Source of the DNA: Streptomyces sp. Tue 6430
GTDB taxonomy: Bacteria; Actinomycetota; Actinomycetes; Streptomycetales; Streptomycetaceae
Assembly: GCA_021568835.1 (NCBI GenBank)
Contig: JAKGSH010000003.1
Span: 1-64,000 of the forward strand
DNA: 64,000 nucleotides
Direction of reading: 5' to 3'
Positions within the stretch are counted from its first letter, which is position 1. The number at the start of each line of letters is the position of its first letter. The notes beneath the pieces were generated by a model. That model did no database searches and was not told the DNA's origin. It worked only from the letters and a program-made list of their open reading frames with translations. Below, piece after piece: positions 1 to 9,344 of this stretch. A program made the position numbers and the translations under genes.

Positions 1-180
1 TTACGCTGCGTTGCGGAGGTCACAGTTCAAAGCGCTTGCTTAGCGAGCGGGAACTGGGTGTACTGGTGAGTAATATTTCGTTCGGGGACGCAGGCCGCCC
101 CGATCGGGATCGGCCGCTTGTGGCGCCTATGCTGCCTGAAAGAAGGCAGCCAGAACTGACGATGCAGTAGGAGAGCCGGC

Positions 181-968
181 GTGAGCTTGAGGATCGTTGT
201 CACTGTGAAGTACGTGCCCGACGCCACTGGCGACCGGCACTTCGCCGATGACCTGACCGTCGACCGGGACGACGTGGACGGTCTGCTCTCCGAGCTCGAC
301 GAGTACGCGGTCGAGCAGGCGCTGCAGATCTCCGAGAACTCCGACGACGACGTCGAGGTCACCGTCCTGACGGTGGGCCCGAGGACGCCAAGGACGCGCT
401 GCGCAAGGCCCTGTCCATGGGCGCCGACAAGGCGATCCACGTCGAGGACGACGACCTGCACGGCACCGACGCCATCGGCACCTCCCTGGTGCTGGCCAAG
501 GCGATCGAGAAGGCCGGCTACGACCTGGTCGTCTCCGGCATGGCCTCCACCGACGGCACCATGGGCGTCGTCCCGGCCCTGGTGGCCGAGCGCCTCGGCG
601 TCCCGCAGGTCTCCCTGCTGTCCGAGGTCTCCGTCGAGGACGGCATCGTCAAGGGCCGCCGCGACGGCGACACCGCCTCGGAGCAGCTCGAGGCCTCCCT
701 GCCGGCCGTCGTGTCGGTCACCGACCAGTCCGGCGAGGCCCGTTACCCGTCCTTCAAGGGCATCATGGCCGCCAAGAAGAAGCCGGTTCAGTCCTGGGAC
801 CTGTCCGACCTCGACATCGAGGCCGACGAGGTCGGCCTGGAGGGCGCCTGGACCAAGGTCGAGTCCGCGACCGCCCGTCCGGCCCGCACCGCCGGCACGA
901 TCGTCAAGGACGAGGGCGAGGGCGGCAAGCAGCTCGCCGAGTTCCTGGCGGGCCAGAAGTTCATCTGA
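181..968 (+). CDS. etfB: Electron transfer flavoprotein subunit beta
   Basis: Small subunit of the ETF heterodimer, which carries electrons from acyl-CoA and related dehydrogenases to the membrane quinone pool; the beta subunit contributes the AMP site. The start is GTG after an AGGAG box at about 169-173. The product reads MSLRIVVTVKYVPD at its N-terminus, a typical EtfB opening, and ends in GQKFI. The frame breaks near 381, where GGTGGGCCCGAGGAC lacks one G relative to the expected reading TVGPEDAKDALRKAL. Restoring one base gives about 262 residues, the normal family length. etfA follows 49 bp downstream on the same strand, so the two form an operon. The break is probably a sequencing error because both halves are fully conserved. 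Family assignment is confident. Confidence 0.93.
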
Positions 969-1017
969 GCCCCGCTCGCCGACCGCCCTCAACTTCGTTT
1001 CGCAGGAGAGCAATCCC

Positions 1018-1979
1018 ATGGCTGAAGTCCTCGTCTACGTCGACCACGTGGACGGTGCCGTCCGCAAGCCCACCCTGGAGCTGCTGACCCTGGCCCGCCG
1101 TATCGGCGAGCCGGTCGCCGTGGCCCTGGGCAACGGCGCCGCCGACACCGCCGCCGTCCTCGCCGAGCACGGCGCGGTCAAGGTCCTGACCCACGAAGCG
1201 TCCGAGTACGCCGACTACCTGGTCGTGCCGAAGGTCGACGCGCTCCAGGCCGCCGTCGAGGCCGTGTCCCCGGCCGCGGTGCTGCTGTCGTCCTCCGCGG
1301 AGGGCAAGGAGATCGCCGCCCGGCTGGCGCTGCGCACCGCCTCCGGCATCATCACCGACGCCGTCGACCTGGAGGCCGGCGAGGAGGGTCCGGTGGCCAC
1401 CCAGTCGGTGTTCGCCGCGTCCTTCACCTCCAAGTCCCGGGTCGTCAAGGGCACCCCGGTCATCACCGTGAAGCCGAACAGCGCCGCCGTCGAGGCCGCT
1501 CCGGCCGCAGGCGCCGTCGAGGCCCTCGCGGTGACCTTCTCCGCCCAGGCGACCGGCACCAAGGTCACCGCCCGCACCCCCGCGAGTCGACGGGCCGCCC
1601 GGAGCTGACCGAGGCCGCGATCGTCGTCTCCGGCGGCCGCGGCGTCAACGGCGCGGAGAACTTCGCGATCATCGAGGCCCTCGCCGACTCCCTCGGCGCG
1701 GCCGTCGGCGCCTCGCGCGCCGCGGTGGACGCCGGCTGGTACCCGCACACCAACCAGGTCGGCCAGACCGGCAAGTCCGTGTCGCCGCAGCTCTACATCG
1801 CCAACGGCATCTCCGGCGCCATCCAGCACCGGGCCGGCATGCAGACCTCGAAGACGATCGTGGCCGTCAACAAGGACGCCGAGGCCCCGATCTTCGACCT
1901 GGTCGACTACGGCGTCGTCGGAGACCTCTTCGACGTCGTCCCGCAGCTCACCGAGGAGATCAAGACCCGCAAGGGCTGA
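1018..1979 (+). CDS. etfA: Electron transfer flavoprotein subunit alpha
   Basis: Large FAD-binding subunit of ETF, partner of the etfB product just upstream. It starts at ATG 1018 with AGGAG seven bases upstream. The N-terminal domain ([13 protein letters not shown]) matches EtfA. The C-terminal FAD domain carries the signature [20 protein letters not shown], with the usual [10 protein letters not shown] segment before the end. The frame breaks near 1575 (expected [17 protein letters not shown]). One added base restores about 320 residues, the usual size. The FAD domain is therefore intact in sequence but out of frame in this assembly. A strong hairpin follows the stop codon and ends the operon. 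Confidence 0.93.
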
Positions 1980-1997
1980 TCCCCGGCCGCCGCTGTG

Positions 1998-2037
1998 CGA
2001 GGCCCCCCGCGACCGGACCGGTCGCGGGGGGGCCTCG
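1998..2037. terminator. Bidirectional hairpin terminator between etfA and the nuclease gene
   Basis: A long GC hairpin pairs CGAGGCCCCCCGCGACCG with its near-exact complement (one bulged G) around a GAC loop. It lies between two convergent genes whose stops are at 1979 and 2054, so it can end transcription from both sides. There is no U-tract, as is usual in Streptomyces. Confidence 0.8.
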
Positions 2038-2053
2038 GCTCGTCCCGCCCGGC

Positions 2054-2982
2054 TCATCCCAGGGACACCGAGGCGCACACCGGCAGGTGGTCGCTCGGGT
2101 ACCGGCCACCGAGCGAGAAGGTGTCCACCCACGCCCGGTGGACCGCGACGTCCGGCGTCGCCAGGATCCAGTCGATGCGGTCCCCGCCCGGCCGCGGACC
2201 CCGGTACGCGTGGAACGTCCCGTACGCCGGACCGCGCCGTTCCGCCGTGTCCCAGGTGTCGACCAGACCGGCGGCCAGCAGCGTGTGGTGGACCGTACTG
2301 CGCCGGGCGGCGGCGTTGAAGTCGCCGGTGACCAGCAGGGGCAGGCCGGGACCGAACGCGGCGAGGCGCTCGGCGATCATCGCGGCGGCCCGTTCGCGGG
2401 CGTACCGGCCGGCGTTGTCGAGGTGGGTGTTGAGGAGGCGGAACTGGCGTCCGGACGCCTCCAGGTCGCGGAAACGGACCCAGGTGACCATCCGGGGATG
2501 GGCTCCGCCCCAGGTGTTGGAGCCGCGCACCGCCGGGGTGTCGGAGAGCCAGAAGTGGGCGTGCTCGACCGGGGCGAGCCGCCGGGTGTCGTAGAAGACG
2601 GCCATCGACTCCTCGTCGCCGCCGCCCCGGCCGGTGCCGATCCACTCGTAGTGGGGTCCCAGGTCGGCCTCGATGTCGCGCAGTTGGGGCGGCTCGCCCT
2701 CCTGGGTGCCGATGACGTGGGGCGCCGCCGCGCGCAGCAGGGCACGCATCGCCGGCCGGCGGGCCGCCCAGCTGTGGGGTTCCTCGGTGCCGGGGAACCG
2801 CAGGTTGAACGTCATGACCTCCAGGCGCGGGACGGCGGTGGTCGTCCGGTGCGACGCACCGCCGGCCGAGGGGCCCGATCGGCCGAGGACGCCCGGAGCG
2901 TTCCGACCAGGGGGACTCCGACGGTGGCGGCCAGCACGGTCCGCAGTCCCGTGCGCCGCGTGAGTCCTCTGTCGTCCGCCAT
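2054..2982 (-). CDS. Tat-exported endonuclease/exonuclease/phosphatase family protein
   Basis: Member of the EEP (DNase I-like) metal-dependent phosphodiesterase fold; the substrate could be nucleic acid or a phosphoester. Motifs seen: MTFNLRF near the start of the domain, GTQEGEPPQL with the metal-binding Glu, TGDFNAA (DxN), and a terminal YPSDHLPV (SDH catalytic His). The start ATG at 2982 has an AAAGGGGG ribosome site and opens a signal peptide with a twin-arginine motif (LTRRTGLRTVL) followed by a hydrophobic stretch, so the enzyme is probably folded in the cytoplasm and exported. Signal peptide and domain are in different frames, broken near 2865; one added base joins them into about 309 residues. 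Convergent with etfA. Confidence 0.82.
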
Positions 2983-3130
2983 GTGGCCCCCTTTCCGCTC
3001 TCTTTCCGCTCTCACGCCAGGGTGGGCGCGCGGACGGGCGGACGGAAGAGGGCCTCGTGGTGGAAGCGGGACCGGGTGCCGGGGCGCGGACGAGGTGTTG
3101 ACCCCGGAGAAGCCCCACGGTTAGCTTCCT

Positions 3131-3151
3131 TCAACGGATTGTTGATTCCGT
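3131..3151. promoter_or_regulatory. Candidate operator upstream of the aldolase gene
   Basis: Overlapping inverted repeats lie 27-47 bp before the aldolase start: TCAAC-N5-GTTGA (3131-3145) and ACGGA-N8-TCCGT (3134-3151). The spacing resembles operators of small dimeric regulators. No regulator gene is adjacent, so the binding protein is unknown. Confidence 0.4.
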
Positions 3152-3177
3152 ACACCGGAAAACAGGAGGGTGCGGGA

Positions 3178-4481
3178 ATGGGCCAGGGCCGGCAGGAGAC
3201 CGTGGCGACGAGCCTCGCGGACGCCGTCAGCAGGGAGATCGGCGCCTCCCTCGCCCCGGTCGACGCCGAACTCGCCCGCCGCTACCCCGGAGACCCCGGC
3301 ACCCGCCAGCCCGTCCACACCGTCTACGTCCCCGGCGACGTCTTCGCCGCCGACACCGTCCGCTCCTGGGGCGACTGCGCCCTCGCCGCCCTCGACGAGC
3401 ACGCCCCCGACGCCGCGTCCTTCGCCGCCGTCCTCGGCCTCCCCGACGAACTCGCCGAGCCCGTGTACGCGCGCGTGCGTGCCAAGCTGGAGCGCGAGCC
3501 GGTGGAGGACCTGCGCGTGGACTTCGAGGACGGGTACGGCCTCCGCCCCGACGCCGAGGAGGACGAGGCGGCCGCCCGCGCCGCCCGGCTGATCGCCGAG
3601 GCGTACGCCGAGGGCACGGCGGCCCCCACATGGGCATCCGCATGAAGTGCCTGGAGGCCGCCATCCGCGACCGGGGCATCCGCACCCTGGACGTCTTCCT
3701 CACCGGCCTGATGGACGCGGGCGGCCTGCCCGACGGGCTGGTGCTGACCCTGCCGAAGGTGACCTACGCCGAGCAGGTCACCGCGATGGTCCGGCTCCTG
3801 GAGGCCTTCGAGGAGGCACGCGGGCTCGCCCCCGGCCGGCTCGGCTTCGAGATCCAGATCGAGACCAGCCAGGCCATCCTCGCCACCGACGGCACCGCCA
3901 CGGTCGCCCGGATGATCCAGGCCGCCGAGGGACGCGCCACCGGACTGCACTACGGCACCTTCGACTACAGCGCCTGCCTCGGCGTGTCCGCCGCCCACCA
4001 GTCCGCCGACCATCCCGCCGCCGACCACGCCAAGGCCGTCATGCAGGTCGCCGCCGCCGGCACCGGCGTGCGCGTCTGCGACGGCTCCACCAACGTCCTG
4101 CCGGTCGGCCCCACCGCCCGGGTCCACGACGCCTGGCGCCTGCACCACGGCCTCGTCCGCCGTGCGCTGGCCCGCGCCTACTACCAGGGCTGGGACATGC
4201 ACCCCGGGCACCTCCCGACCCGCTACGCGGCCGTCTTCGCCTTCTACCGCGAGGGCTTCGCGCAGGCCGCCGAGCGCCTCTCCCGGTACGCCGGCCGGAC
4301 CGGCGGCGACGTGATGGACGAGCCGGCGACCGCCAAGGCCCTCAGCGGACACCTCCTGCGCGGCCTGGACTGCGGCGCCCTCGACGCGGCCGAGGTGACC
4401 GCCGCGACCGGGCTGACACGGACCGCCCTGGAGGCCTTCGCGGCACCGCGCCGGGTCGGTCCGACGGCGTCGGGGCAGTAG
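3178..4481 (+). CDS. HpcH/HpaI aldolase/citrate-lyase-like protein (DUF6986 type)
   Basis: TIM-barrel enzyme related to HpcH/HpaI aldolases and the citrate-lyase beta subunit, which cleave or form C-C bonds with metal-bound enolates. The N-terminal half has the VDFEDGYG segment (acidic metal-site region), and the second half has GFEIQIETSQAI (metal-binding Glu region) and LHYGTFDYSACLGVS. The start ATG 3178 is preceded by AGGAGG. The frame breaks near 3627 (expected GTAAPHMGIRMKCLEA), and one added base gives about 434 residues. Streptomyces homologues are often annotated only as aldolase or DUF6986, and the substrate is not known. The gene stands alone behind a palindromic promoter region. 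Confidence 0.75.
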
Positions 4482-4574
4482 TCGCGGAAGCGGGCGGACG
4501 GGCGGGCGGGCGGGCGGTACGGGCGGCCGGAACGGGTGCCCCGGCCGGCCGCAGGCCGTCAGGTCCTGCTCGTA

Positions 4575-4976
4575 CTACCGCTGCTGTTGCTGCTCGGGAA
4601 AGGTGTAGGGCGTGGTGATGATCTCCATCCCGTGCCCGGCGGGATCCAGGAAGTACAGGCCCCGCCCGCCGTGATGGTGGTTGATCTCGCCCGGCTGCTC
4701 TCCGTGCGGGTCGGCGAAGTACGTGACCCCGGCCTCCCTGATCCGTCCGAACGCGGCGTCGAACTCCTCCTCGGAGACGAGGAACGCGTAGTGCTGCACG
4801 GTGATGGACTCCACCGGGACGGTGGCGAAGTCCAGGGTGACCCCGTTGCTGGTGTCGACCGGGACGAACGGGCCCCATTCGGTCCCGACCTCGAGTCCCA
4901 GGACGTGGGCGAGGAACTCGGCGGACTCCCGGTTGTCACGGGAGTGGACGATCGTGTGGTTCAGCTGTACCGACAT
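4575..4976 (-). CDS. VOC (glyoxalase/dioxygenase-fold) family protein
   Basis: A single-chain vicinal-oxygen-chelate protein of 133 residues with the paired beta-alpha-beta-beta-beta modules typical of glyoxalase I and extradiol dioxygenases. Likely metal ligands are His in LNHTIVHSRD, His in VQHYAFLVS and Glu in GHGMEIIT. The start ATG 4976 was chosen because GGAGG lies nine bases upstream; an in-frame start at 5018 lacks such a site. The C-terminus ends in a run of Gln. It is convergent with the aldolase gene. The substrate cannot be read from sequence. Confidence 0.82.
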   Translation of the reverse strand: MSVQLNHTIVHSRDNRESAEFLAHVLGLEVGTEWGPFVPVDTSNGVTLDFATVPVESITVQHYAFLVSEEEFDAAFGRIREAGVTYFADPHGEQPGEINHHHGGRGLYFLDPAGHGMEIITTPYTFPEQQQQR

Positions 4977-5062
4977 GTGTGGAATGCCTCCGTAAGGCAG
5001 ACTCACGGGCACCTCCATGCCTCACCCGACCGGTGACCGACACGCGATGCCGTGTGCCGATC

Positions 5063-5389
5063 CTAACCAGCGCGCAGGTTCCCGGGCACGCCGTTCCGGC
5101 CTGATCCGAACGAGGGGCCCTGCCGGCGGTGGCGGGACTCGAGGAACGCCGGGAACACCTCGGGGGCTCGGTCGATGTCCGGCGGATCGGAAACGGCCTG
5201 TGCCCTCGCGGCCGTGCTCGGGTCCACCACGGCTTCGGCGTGTTCGGCGTGCCCGCACTCCTGGGTGCGTCCGACCAGGTCGCGGAGGCCGGTGCCCTTG
5301 ACCGTGTGGCCGACCGGCAGTCCGGGGCTCCGGCGGCACACGGTTGTCGTGGGCGGGCGCCTGCGGCGGGCAACCGCTCGCGTGGCCAC
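5063..5389 (-). CDS. Possible hypothetical protein or gene remnant in a sparse region
   Basis: The 600-bp stretch 5019-5620 has no recognisable gene. The best candidate is a 108-codon minus-strand frame with strong G/C at third positions from about residue 17 on and segments such as GLRDLVGRTQECGHAE and PDIDRAPEVFPAFLE. I recognise no family. It may be a decayed gene 3' end or a GC-rich chance frame. The stretch 5390-5620 shows nothing I can name. Confidence 0.22.
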   Translation of the reverse strand: MATRAVARRRRPPTTTVCRRSPGLPVGHTVKGTGLRDLVGRTQECGHAEHAEAVVDPSTAARAQAVSDPPDIDRAPEVFPAFLESRHRRQGPSFGSGRNGVPGNLRAG

Positions 5390-5620
5390 GGCCGTTCACG
5401 ACCGGGTGTCACGACCAGGTCGAGGGTCCCGTGGGCGGTCACCGGAAAACGACCGGACCGGGACCATCTCGCCCCACCGTGCCGGAGAGCGCCCCACCGG
5501 CGTCCGGCACCCGTGAGAGGCGACGTGCCGTGGTGGGTGGGCGGGCGGTCGCGCCGCGCCGCTCCGGCCGGGTCCGGGGCCTTCCGGGCGCGGGGCTCCG
5601 CGTGCCTGTCCGGGGCCGGC

Positions 5621-6668
5621 TCAGTCGGCCGGCGGCAGTTCGCCCGAGCCGCGGGCGATGAGCCGGGTGGGCAGGGTGATGCGCTCCGGGGCGATCAGGG
5701 TGCCGTCCAGCTGCCGGAACAGGCGGTCGGCGGCGGTACGGCCCAGGGCGGCGGCGTCCTGCGCGACCACCGTGACGCCCGGCTCGAGCAGGTCGGCCAG
5801 CTCCAGGTCGTCGAAGGCCACGAGGGCGACGGGGCGGCTCTGCTCGGCGAGCACCCGGATCACCGTGACGGTCACCCGGTTGTTGCCCGAGAAGATCGCG
5901 GTGACCGGGGCGGGCCCGGAGAGCATCTCCCGGGCCGCCCGGCGCACCCGCGCGGGATCGGTGACGCCCAGGGACATCCAGGCGTCCTCCACGGCTGTCC
6001 CCGCGTCCTCCATCGCCGCCCGGTAACCGCGCAGCCGCTCGGCCGCGGTGTGGATGCGCGGCATGTCACCGATGAAGCCGATCCTGCGGTGCCCGTGCGC
6101 GACGAGGTGGGCGACGCCCTCCCGGGCCCCGCCGAAGTTGTCCGACAGGACGCAGTCGGCGTCGATGCCCCCGCAGGCCGGTCGACGAACACCGTCGCCA
6201 CCCCGGCCTTGATCTCCGGTTCCAGGTAGCGGTGGTCGTCGCCGGCCGGGATGACCACCAGCCCGTCGACCCGGCGCGCGCACAGCGCCAGCGCCAACTC
6301 CTGTTCCCGGTCCGGGTCCTCGGCGCTGGAGCCGTTGATGAGGAGCGCGCCGTGGGCCCGTGCCACCTCCTCCACGGCTCGGCTGAGGGACCGTAGAACG
6401 GGTCGGCGAGGTCCTCCAGGACCAGGCCGATGCTGGCGGTACGGCCCTTGCGCAGGACCCGCGCGCTGTCGTTGCGGCGGAAGCCGAGCGCCTCGATGGC
6501 CTCCTGGACCCGCCGCTCCGTCTCCGGCGTGACCCCCGATTCGCCGTTCACCACGCGGGAGACGGTCTTCAGGCCCACCCCCGCGCGTGCCGCCACGTCC
6601 TTCATGGTGGGACGATTGCCGTAGCGGTTCGCGGAGATGCCGGCTGCGCGGCGGTGCGTCTCGGGCAC
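5621..6668 (-). CDS. LacI-family transcriptional repressor
   Basis: Sugar-responsive repressor with an N-terminal LacI helix-turn-helix (MKDVAARAGVGLKTVSRVVNG) and a periplasmic-binding-like ligand domain (GLVVIPAGDD, NFGGAREGVAHLV, IFSGNN, VALVAFDD). The start is placed at GTG 6668, giving the N-terminal extension RYGNRPTMKD common in Streptomyces; ATG 6605 is the alternative. Two frame breaks lie near 6393 (expected ADPFYGSLSRAVEEV) and 6177 (one G short in CCTGCGGGGG). Two added bases give about 349 residues, normal for the family. It is transcribed away from a ROK sugar kinase, and a perfect palindrome lies between them, so it probably represses itself and that kinase. Confidence 0.88.
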
Positions 6669-6759
6669 GAGGCGGGTCCTGTCCTGTTGTCCACGAAGAC
6701 GCGTGCGGTGCGGGCGTCCCGGGAGGTGGTTGAGGATGTGCCGACGAGCATAGGGCCTG

Positions 6760-6771
6760 GACAACGTTGTC
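6760..6771. promoter_or_regulatory. LacI-type operator between the repressor and ROK kinase genes
   Basis: GACAACGTTGTC is a perfect 12-bp palindrome with the central CG typical of LacI-family operators. It sits 92 bp before the repressor GTG and 98 bp before the kinase ATG, in the shared divergent promoter region. Confidence 0.65.
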
Positions 6772-6869
6772 AGATGCGGGAGAGACTGTCCACCGCAATC
6801 CCGGCCCACGTCCCCACCGCTGGACCGGCCAGCCCTTTTTCCGATGGTTGACGGGGAGAACCGAGACTG

Positions 6870-7823
6870 ATGCACACCGACCTCGTGGCCGCGCTGGACA
6901 TCGGCGGCACCAAGATCGCCGGCGCCCTGGTGGACGGCGGCGGCACGATCCTGGTCCGCGCCCGACGGCCCACGCCGGCCCGGCAGGACGGCGACACCGT
7001 GATGCGGGCCGTCGAGGAGGTGCTCGGGGACCTCACGGCCTCGCCGCTGTGGGAGCGCGTCGGTGCCCTCGGCATCGGCAGCGCCGGTCCGGTGGACGCC
7101 TCCACCGGCACGGTCAGCCCGGTCAACGTGCCCGGCTGGCGCGACTACCCGCTGGTCGAGCGGGTCCGGGCCGTCACCGGGAACCTCCCCGTCGAGCTGA
7201 TCGGCGACGGCGTGGCGATCACTGCCGCCGAGCACTGGCAGGGCGCCGCGCGCGGCCACGACAACGCCCTGTGCATGGTGGTCTCCACCGGCGTCGGCGG
7301 CGGTCTGGTCCTGGGGGGCCGTCTCCATCCCGGACCCACCGGCAACGCCGGTCACATCGGTCACATCAGCGTCGATCTCGACGGTGACCCGTGTCCCTGC
7401 GGTGCGCGCGGCTGCGTGGAGCGCATCGCCAGCGGGCCCAACATCGCCCGGCGGGCCCTGGAGAACGGCTGGCGGCCGGGACCGGACGGCGACGCCTCCG
7501 CCGCCGCCGTGGCCGCCGCCGCCCGCGCGGGCGATCCCGTCGCCATGGCCTCGTTCGAGCGTGCCGCCCAGGCGCTGGCCGCCGGCATCGCCGCCACCGC
7601 GACCCTCGTCGAGATCGACATCGCGGTGGTCGGCGGCGGCGTCGGCGAGGCGGGCGACGTCCTCCTCGCGCCCCTGCGGCGGTCCCTCGCCGACTACGCC
7701 ACGCTGTCCTTCGTACGGCGGCTGACCGTGGTGCCCGCCCAGATGGGCACCGACGCCGGACTGGTGGGAGCGGCCGCCGCGGCACTGGCGACCGGACCGG
7801 AGAGGGCGGCGGCGGGAGTCTGA
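6870..7823 (+). CDS. ROK family sugar kinase (glucokinase-like)
   Basis: ATP-dependent hexose kinase of the ROK family, 317 residues, cytoplasmic. The phosphate-binding motif DIGGTKIAGALVD is at residues 10-22. The catalytic region includes VELIGDGVAI, where a Gly stands between Ile and Asp and there is no usual ND-N pair. The ROK zinc motif reads CPCGARGCVE. The start ATG 6870 follows GGGGAGAA. It is divergent from the LacI-type repressor with a shared operator, suggesting induction by a sugar. The exact sugar is not deducible; glucose, fructose or N-acetyl-mannosamine are family options. Confidence 0.85.
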   Translation: MHTDLVAALDIGGTKIAGALVDGGGTILVRARRPTPARQDGDTVMRAVEEVLGDLTASPLWERVGALGIGSAGPVDASTGTVSPVNVPGWRDYPLVERVRAVTGNLPVELIGDGVAITAAEHWQGAARGHDNALCMVVSTGVGGGLVLGGRLHPGPTGNAGHIGHISVDLDGDPCPCGARGCVERIASGPNIARRALENGWRPGPDGDASAAAVAAAARAGDPVAMASFERAAQALAAGIAATATLVEIDIAVVGGGVGEAGDVLLAPLRRSLADYATLSFVRRLTVVPAQMGTDAGLVGAAAAALATGPERAAAGV

Positions 7824-7949
7824 GAGGCCGGGGACGGACACTCTGAAGGAACGTTCCCTCTGGAGCGCCCGCCGCCGCCCGCCCGGCCCGCTCGGGAAGG
7901 GGACGCGGTCGGCGCGTGACCTCACGCGGGCTGCGCAGTTGATCAGGCC

Positions 7950-8144
7950 ATGAAGAAGCGCAGCATGCTCGCCATCGCCTCCCTCGCCACCGGCTTCGTC
8001 GTCGCGGCGATCACCCCCTCGCACGGTACCGGCGGCGAGGACCTCGACGGACTGAACGTGGGGGACACCCTCAGCAGCCTCGACCACACGATCGCCGACG
8101 ACAGCCTGGCCGTCGACGAGAACGCCCTGGGCGGGACCGGCTGA
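7950..8144 (+). CDS. Small secreted protein
   Basis: A 64-residue product starts MKKRSMLAIAS, with a positive N-terminus, a hydrophobic segment (AIASLATGFVVAAI, residues 8-21) and a likely Ala/Ser-rich cleavage region near SHG. The rest is short, acidic and polar. There is no cysteine, so neither a lipobox nor a rodlin/chaplin-type disulphide is possible. The ribosome site is weak (AGG at about 7945). No family recognised. A strong hairpin terminator follows at 8165. Confidence 0.6.
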   Translation: MKKRSMLAIASLATGFVVAAITPSHGTGGEDLDGLNVGDTLSSLDHTIADDSLAVDENALGGTG

Positions 8145-8164
8145 CGGTCCCGCACACGCGGCCA

Positions 8165-8198
8165 CGGCGCCGGTTCCCGCTCCCGGGGACCGGCGCCG
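8165..8198. terminator. Hairpin terminator after the small secreted protein gene
   Basis: CGGCGCCGGTTCCC pairs with GGGGACCGGCGCCG around a short loop, with one internal mismatch. It lies 20 bp after the stop codon and well before the next gene. Confidence 0.7.
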
Positions 8199-8297
8199 CG
8201 CCGTTCGGCGCCCTCATCCGGCGCCCTCAACGGGAGGTGGTTTCCGTGGCAGGGTGGAACGGGCAAGCCACAGGGGGCCGACAGCAGAGGGGGAGAC

Positions 8298-9341
8298 GTG
8301 ACCGTCGTCTGGATCAACGGCGCGTTCGGCGCGGGAAAGACGACCGCCGCACGGGAACTGATCGACCTGATCCCGAACAGCACGCTCTTCGACCCCGAGG
8401 ACGTGGGGGCGGCGCTCACGCACCTGCTGCCGCCCAAACGCCTCGCCGAGGTCGGTGACTTCCAGGACCTGCCGATCTGGCGCCGGCTCGTGATCGACAC
8501 CGCGGCCGCGCTCCTCGGCGAACTGGGCGGCACCCTCGTCGTCCCCATGACCCTGCTGCGCCAGGAGTACCGCGACGAGATCTTCGGCGGCCTCGCCGCC
8601 CGCCGGATCGCCGTCCGGCATGTGCTGCTGACCCCGGCGGAAACGATCCTGCGCGAGCGAATAGCCGGGCGGGACCTCCCGACCGGCCTCCCCGACGGCG
8701 AGACACGGGTACGGCAGTGGTCGTACGACAACATCGAGCCGTACCGCGCCGCCCTCGGCGGCTGGCTCACCGCGGACGCCCATCCCGTCGACTCCAGCGA
8801 CCTCACCCCGTACGAGACCGCTCTGCGCATCGCGGAGGCCGTCGGCAGCGGGGCGGCGGCCGCCTGCGACATCGTGCAGACCCCCGAGCCGGGCGCCGAG
8901 ACGCTGGCCGCCGGGGTGCTCCTCTTCGACGAGCGGGACCGGGTGCTGCTCGTCGACCCCACCTACAAGCCCGGCTGGGAGTTCCCCGGCGGTGTCGTGG
9001 AGCCCGGCGAGGCGCCCGCGCGCGCGGGCATGCGCGAGGTCGAGGAGGAGACCGGCGTCCGCCTGGCCGACGTACCGCGGCTGCTCGTCGTCGACTGGGA
9101 GCGGCCGACGCCTCCCGGATACGGCGGGCTGCGCCTGCTCTTCGACGGCGGCCGGCTCGACTCCGCGGCGGCCGAGGGGCTGCTGCTGCCCGGCCCCGAA
9201 CTGCGGGGCTGGCGCTTCGTCACCGAGGAGGAGGCCGCCGGCCTGCTGCCACCGGTCCGCTACGAACGGCTGCGCTGGGCCCTGCGCGCGCGGGAACGGG
9301 GCGCCGCGCTCTACCTGGAGGCCGGGGTCCCCCTCGGCTGA
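8298..9341 (+). CDS. P-loop kinase-like / Nudix hydrolase fusion protein
   Basis: Two domains in one 347-residue chain. Residues 1-180 form a small P-loop NTPase with Walker A GAFGAGKTT (residues 8-16), of the type seen in tunicamycin-resistance or shikimate-like kinases. Residues 200-335 form a Nudix domain whose box reads GGVVEPGEAPARAGMREVEE followed by ETGV, with the expected Gly, Glu and REVEEE pattern. The Nudix half would hydrolyse a nucleoside-diphosphate compound; the P-loop half would phosphorylate or bind a small molecule. GTG 8298 follows GAGGGGGAG. The frame is unbroken. It is convergent with the kinase-like gene next door. Substrates are unknown. Confidence 0.82.
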   Translation: MTVVWINGAFGAGKTTAARELIDLIPNSTLFDPEDVGAALTHLLPPKRLAEVGDFQDLPIWRRLVIDTAAALLGELGGTLVVPMTLLRQEYRDEIFGGLAARRIAVRHVLLTPAETILRERIAGRDLPTGLPDGETRVRQWSYDNIEPYRAALGGWLTADAHPVDSSDLTPYETALRIAEAVGSGAAAACDIVQTPEPGAETLAAGVLLFDERDRVLLVDPTYKPGWEFPGGVVEPGEAPARAGMREVEEETGVRLADVPRLLVVDWERPTPPGYGGLRLLFDGGRLDSAAAEGLLLPGPELRGWRFVTEEEAAGLLPPVRYERLRWALRARERGAALYLEAGVPLG

Positions 9342-9344
9342 CCT

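Noticed and set aside
1..180. Sigma-factor promoter before etfB
   Set aside because: A TAATAT box at 71-76 and GGGAAC at 49-54 exist, but spacing is poor for any standard consensus, so no promoter is claimed.
1215..2645. Long minus-strand open frame (about 476 codons) antisense to etfA and the nuclease
   Set aside because: It lies opposite confidently identified genes, has Arg/Gly/Pro-rich composition typical of GC-rich shadow frames, and shows no domain.
6066..8165. 699-codon minus-strand frame covering the ROK kinase region
   Set aside because: Only its last part is the real LacI N-terminus; the rest is antisense to the ROK kinase.
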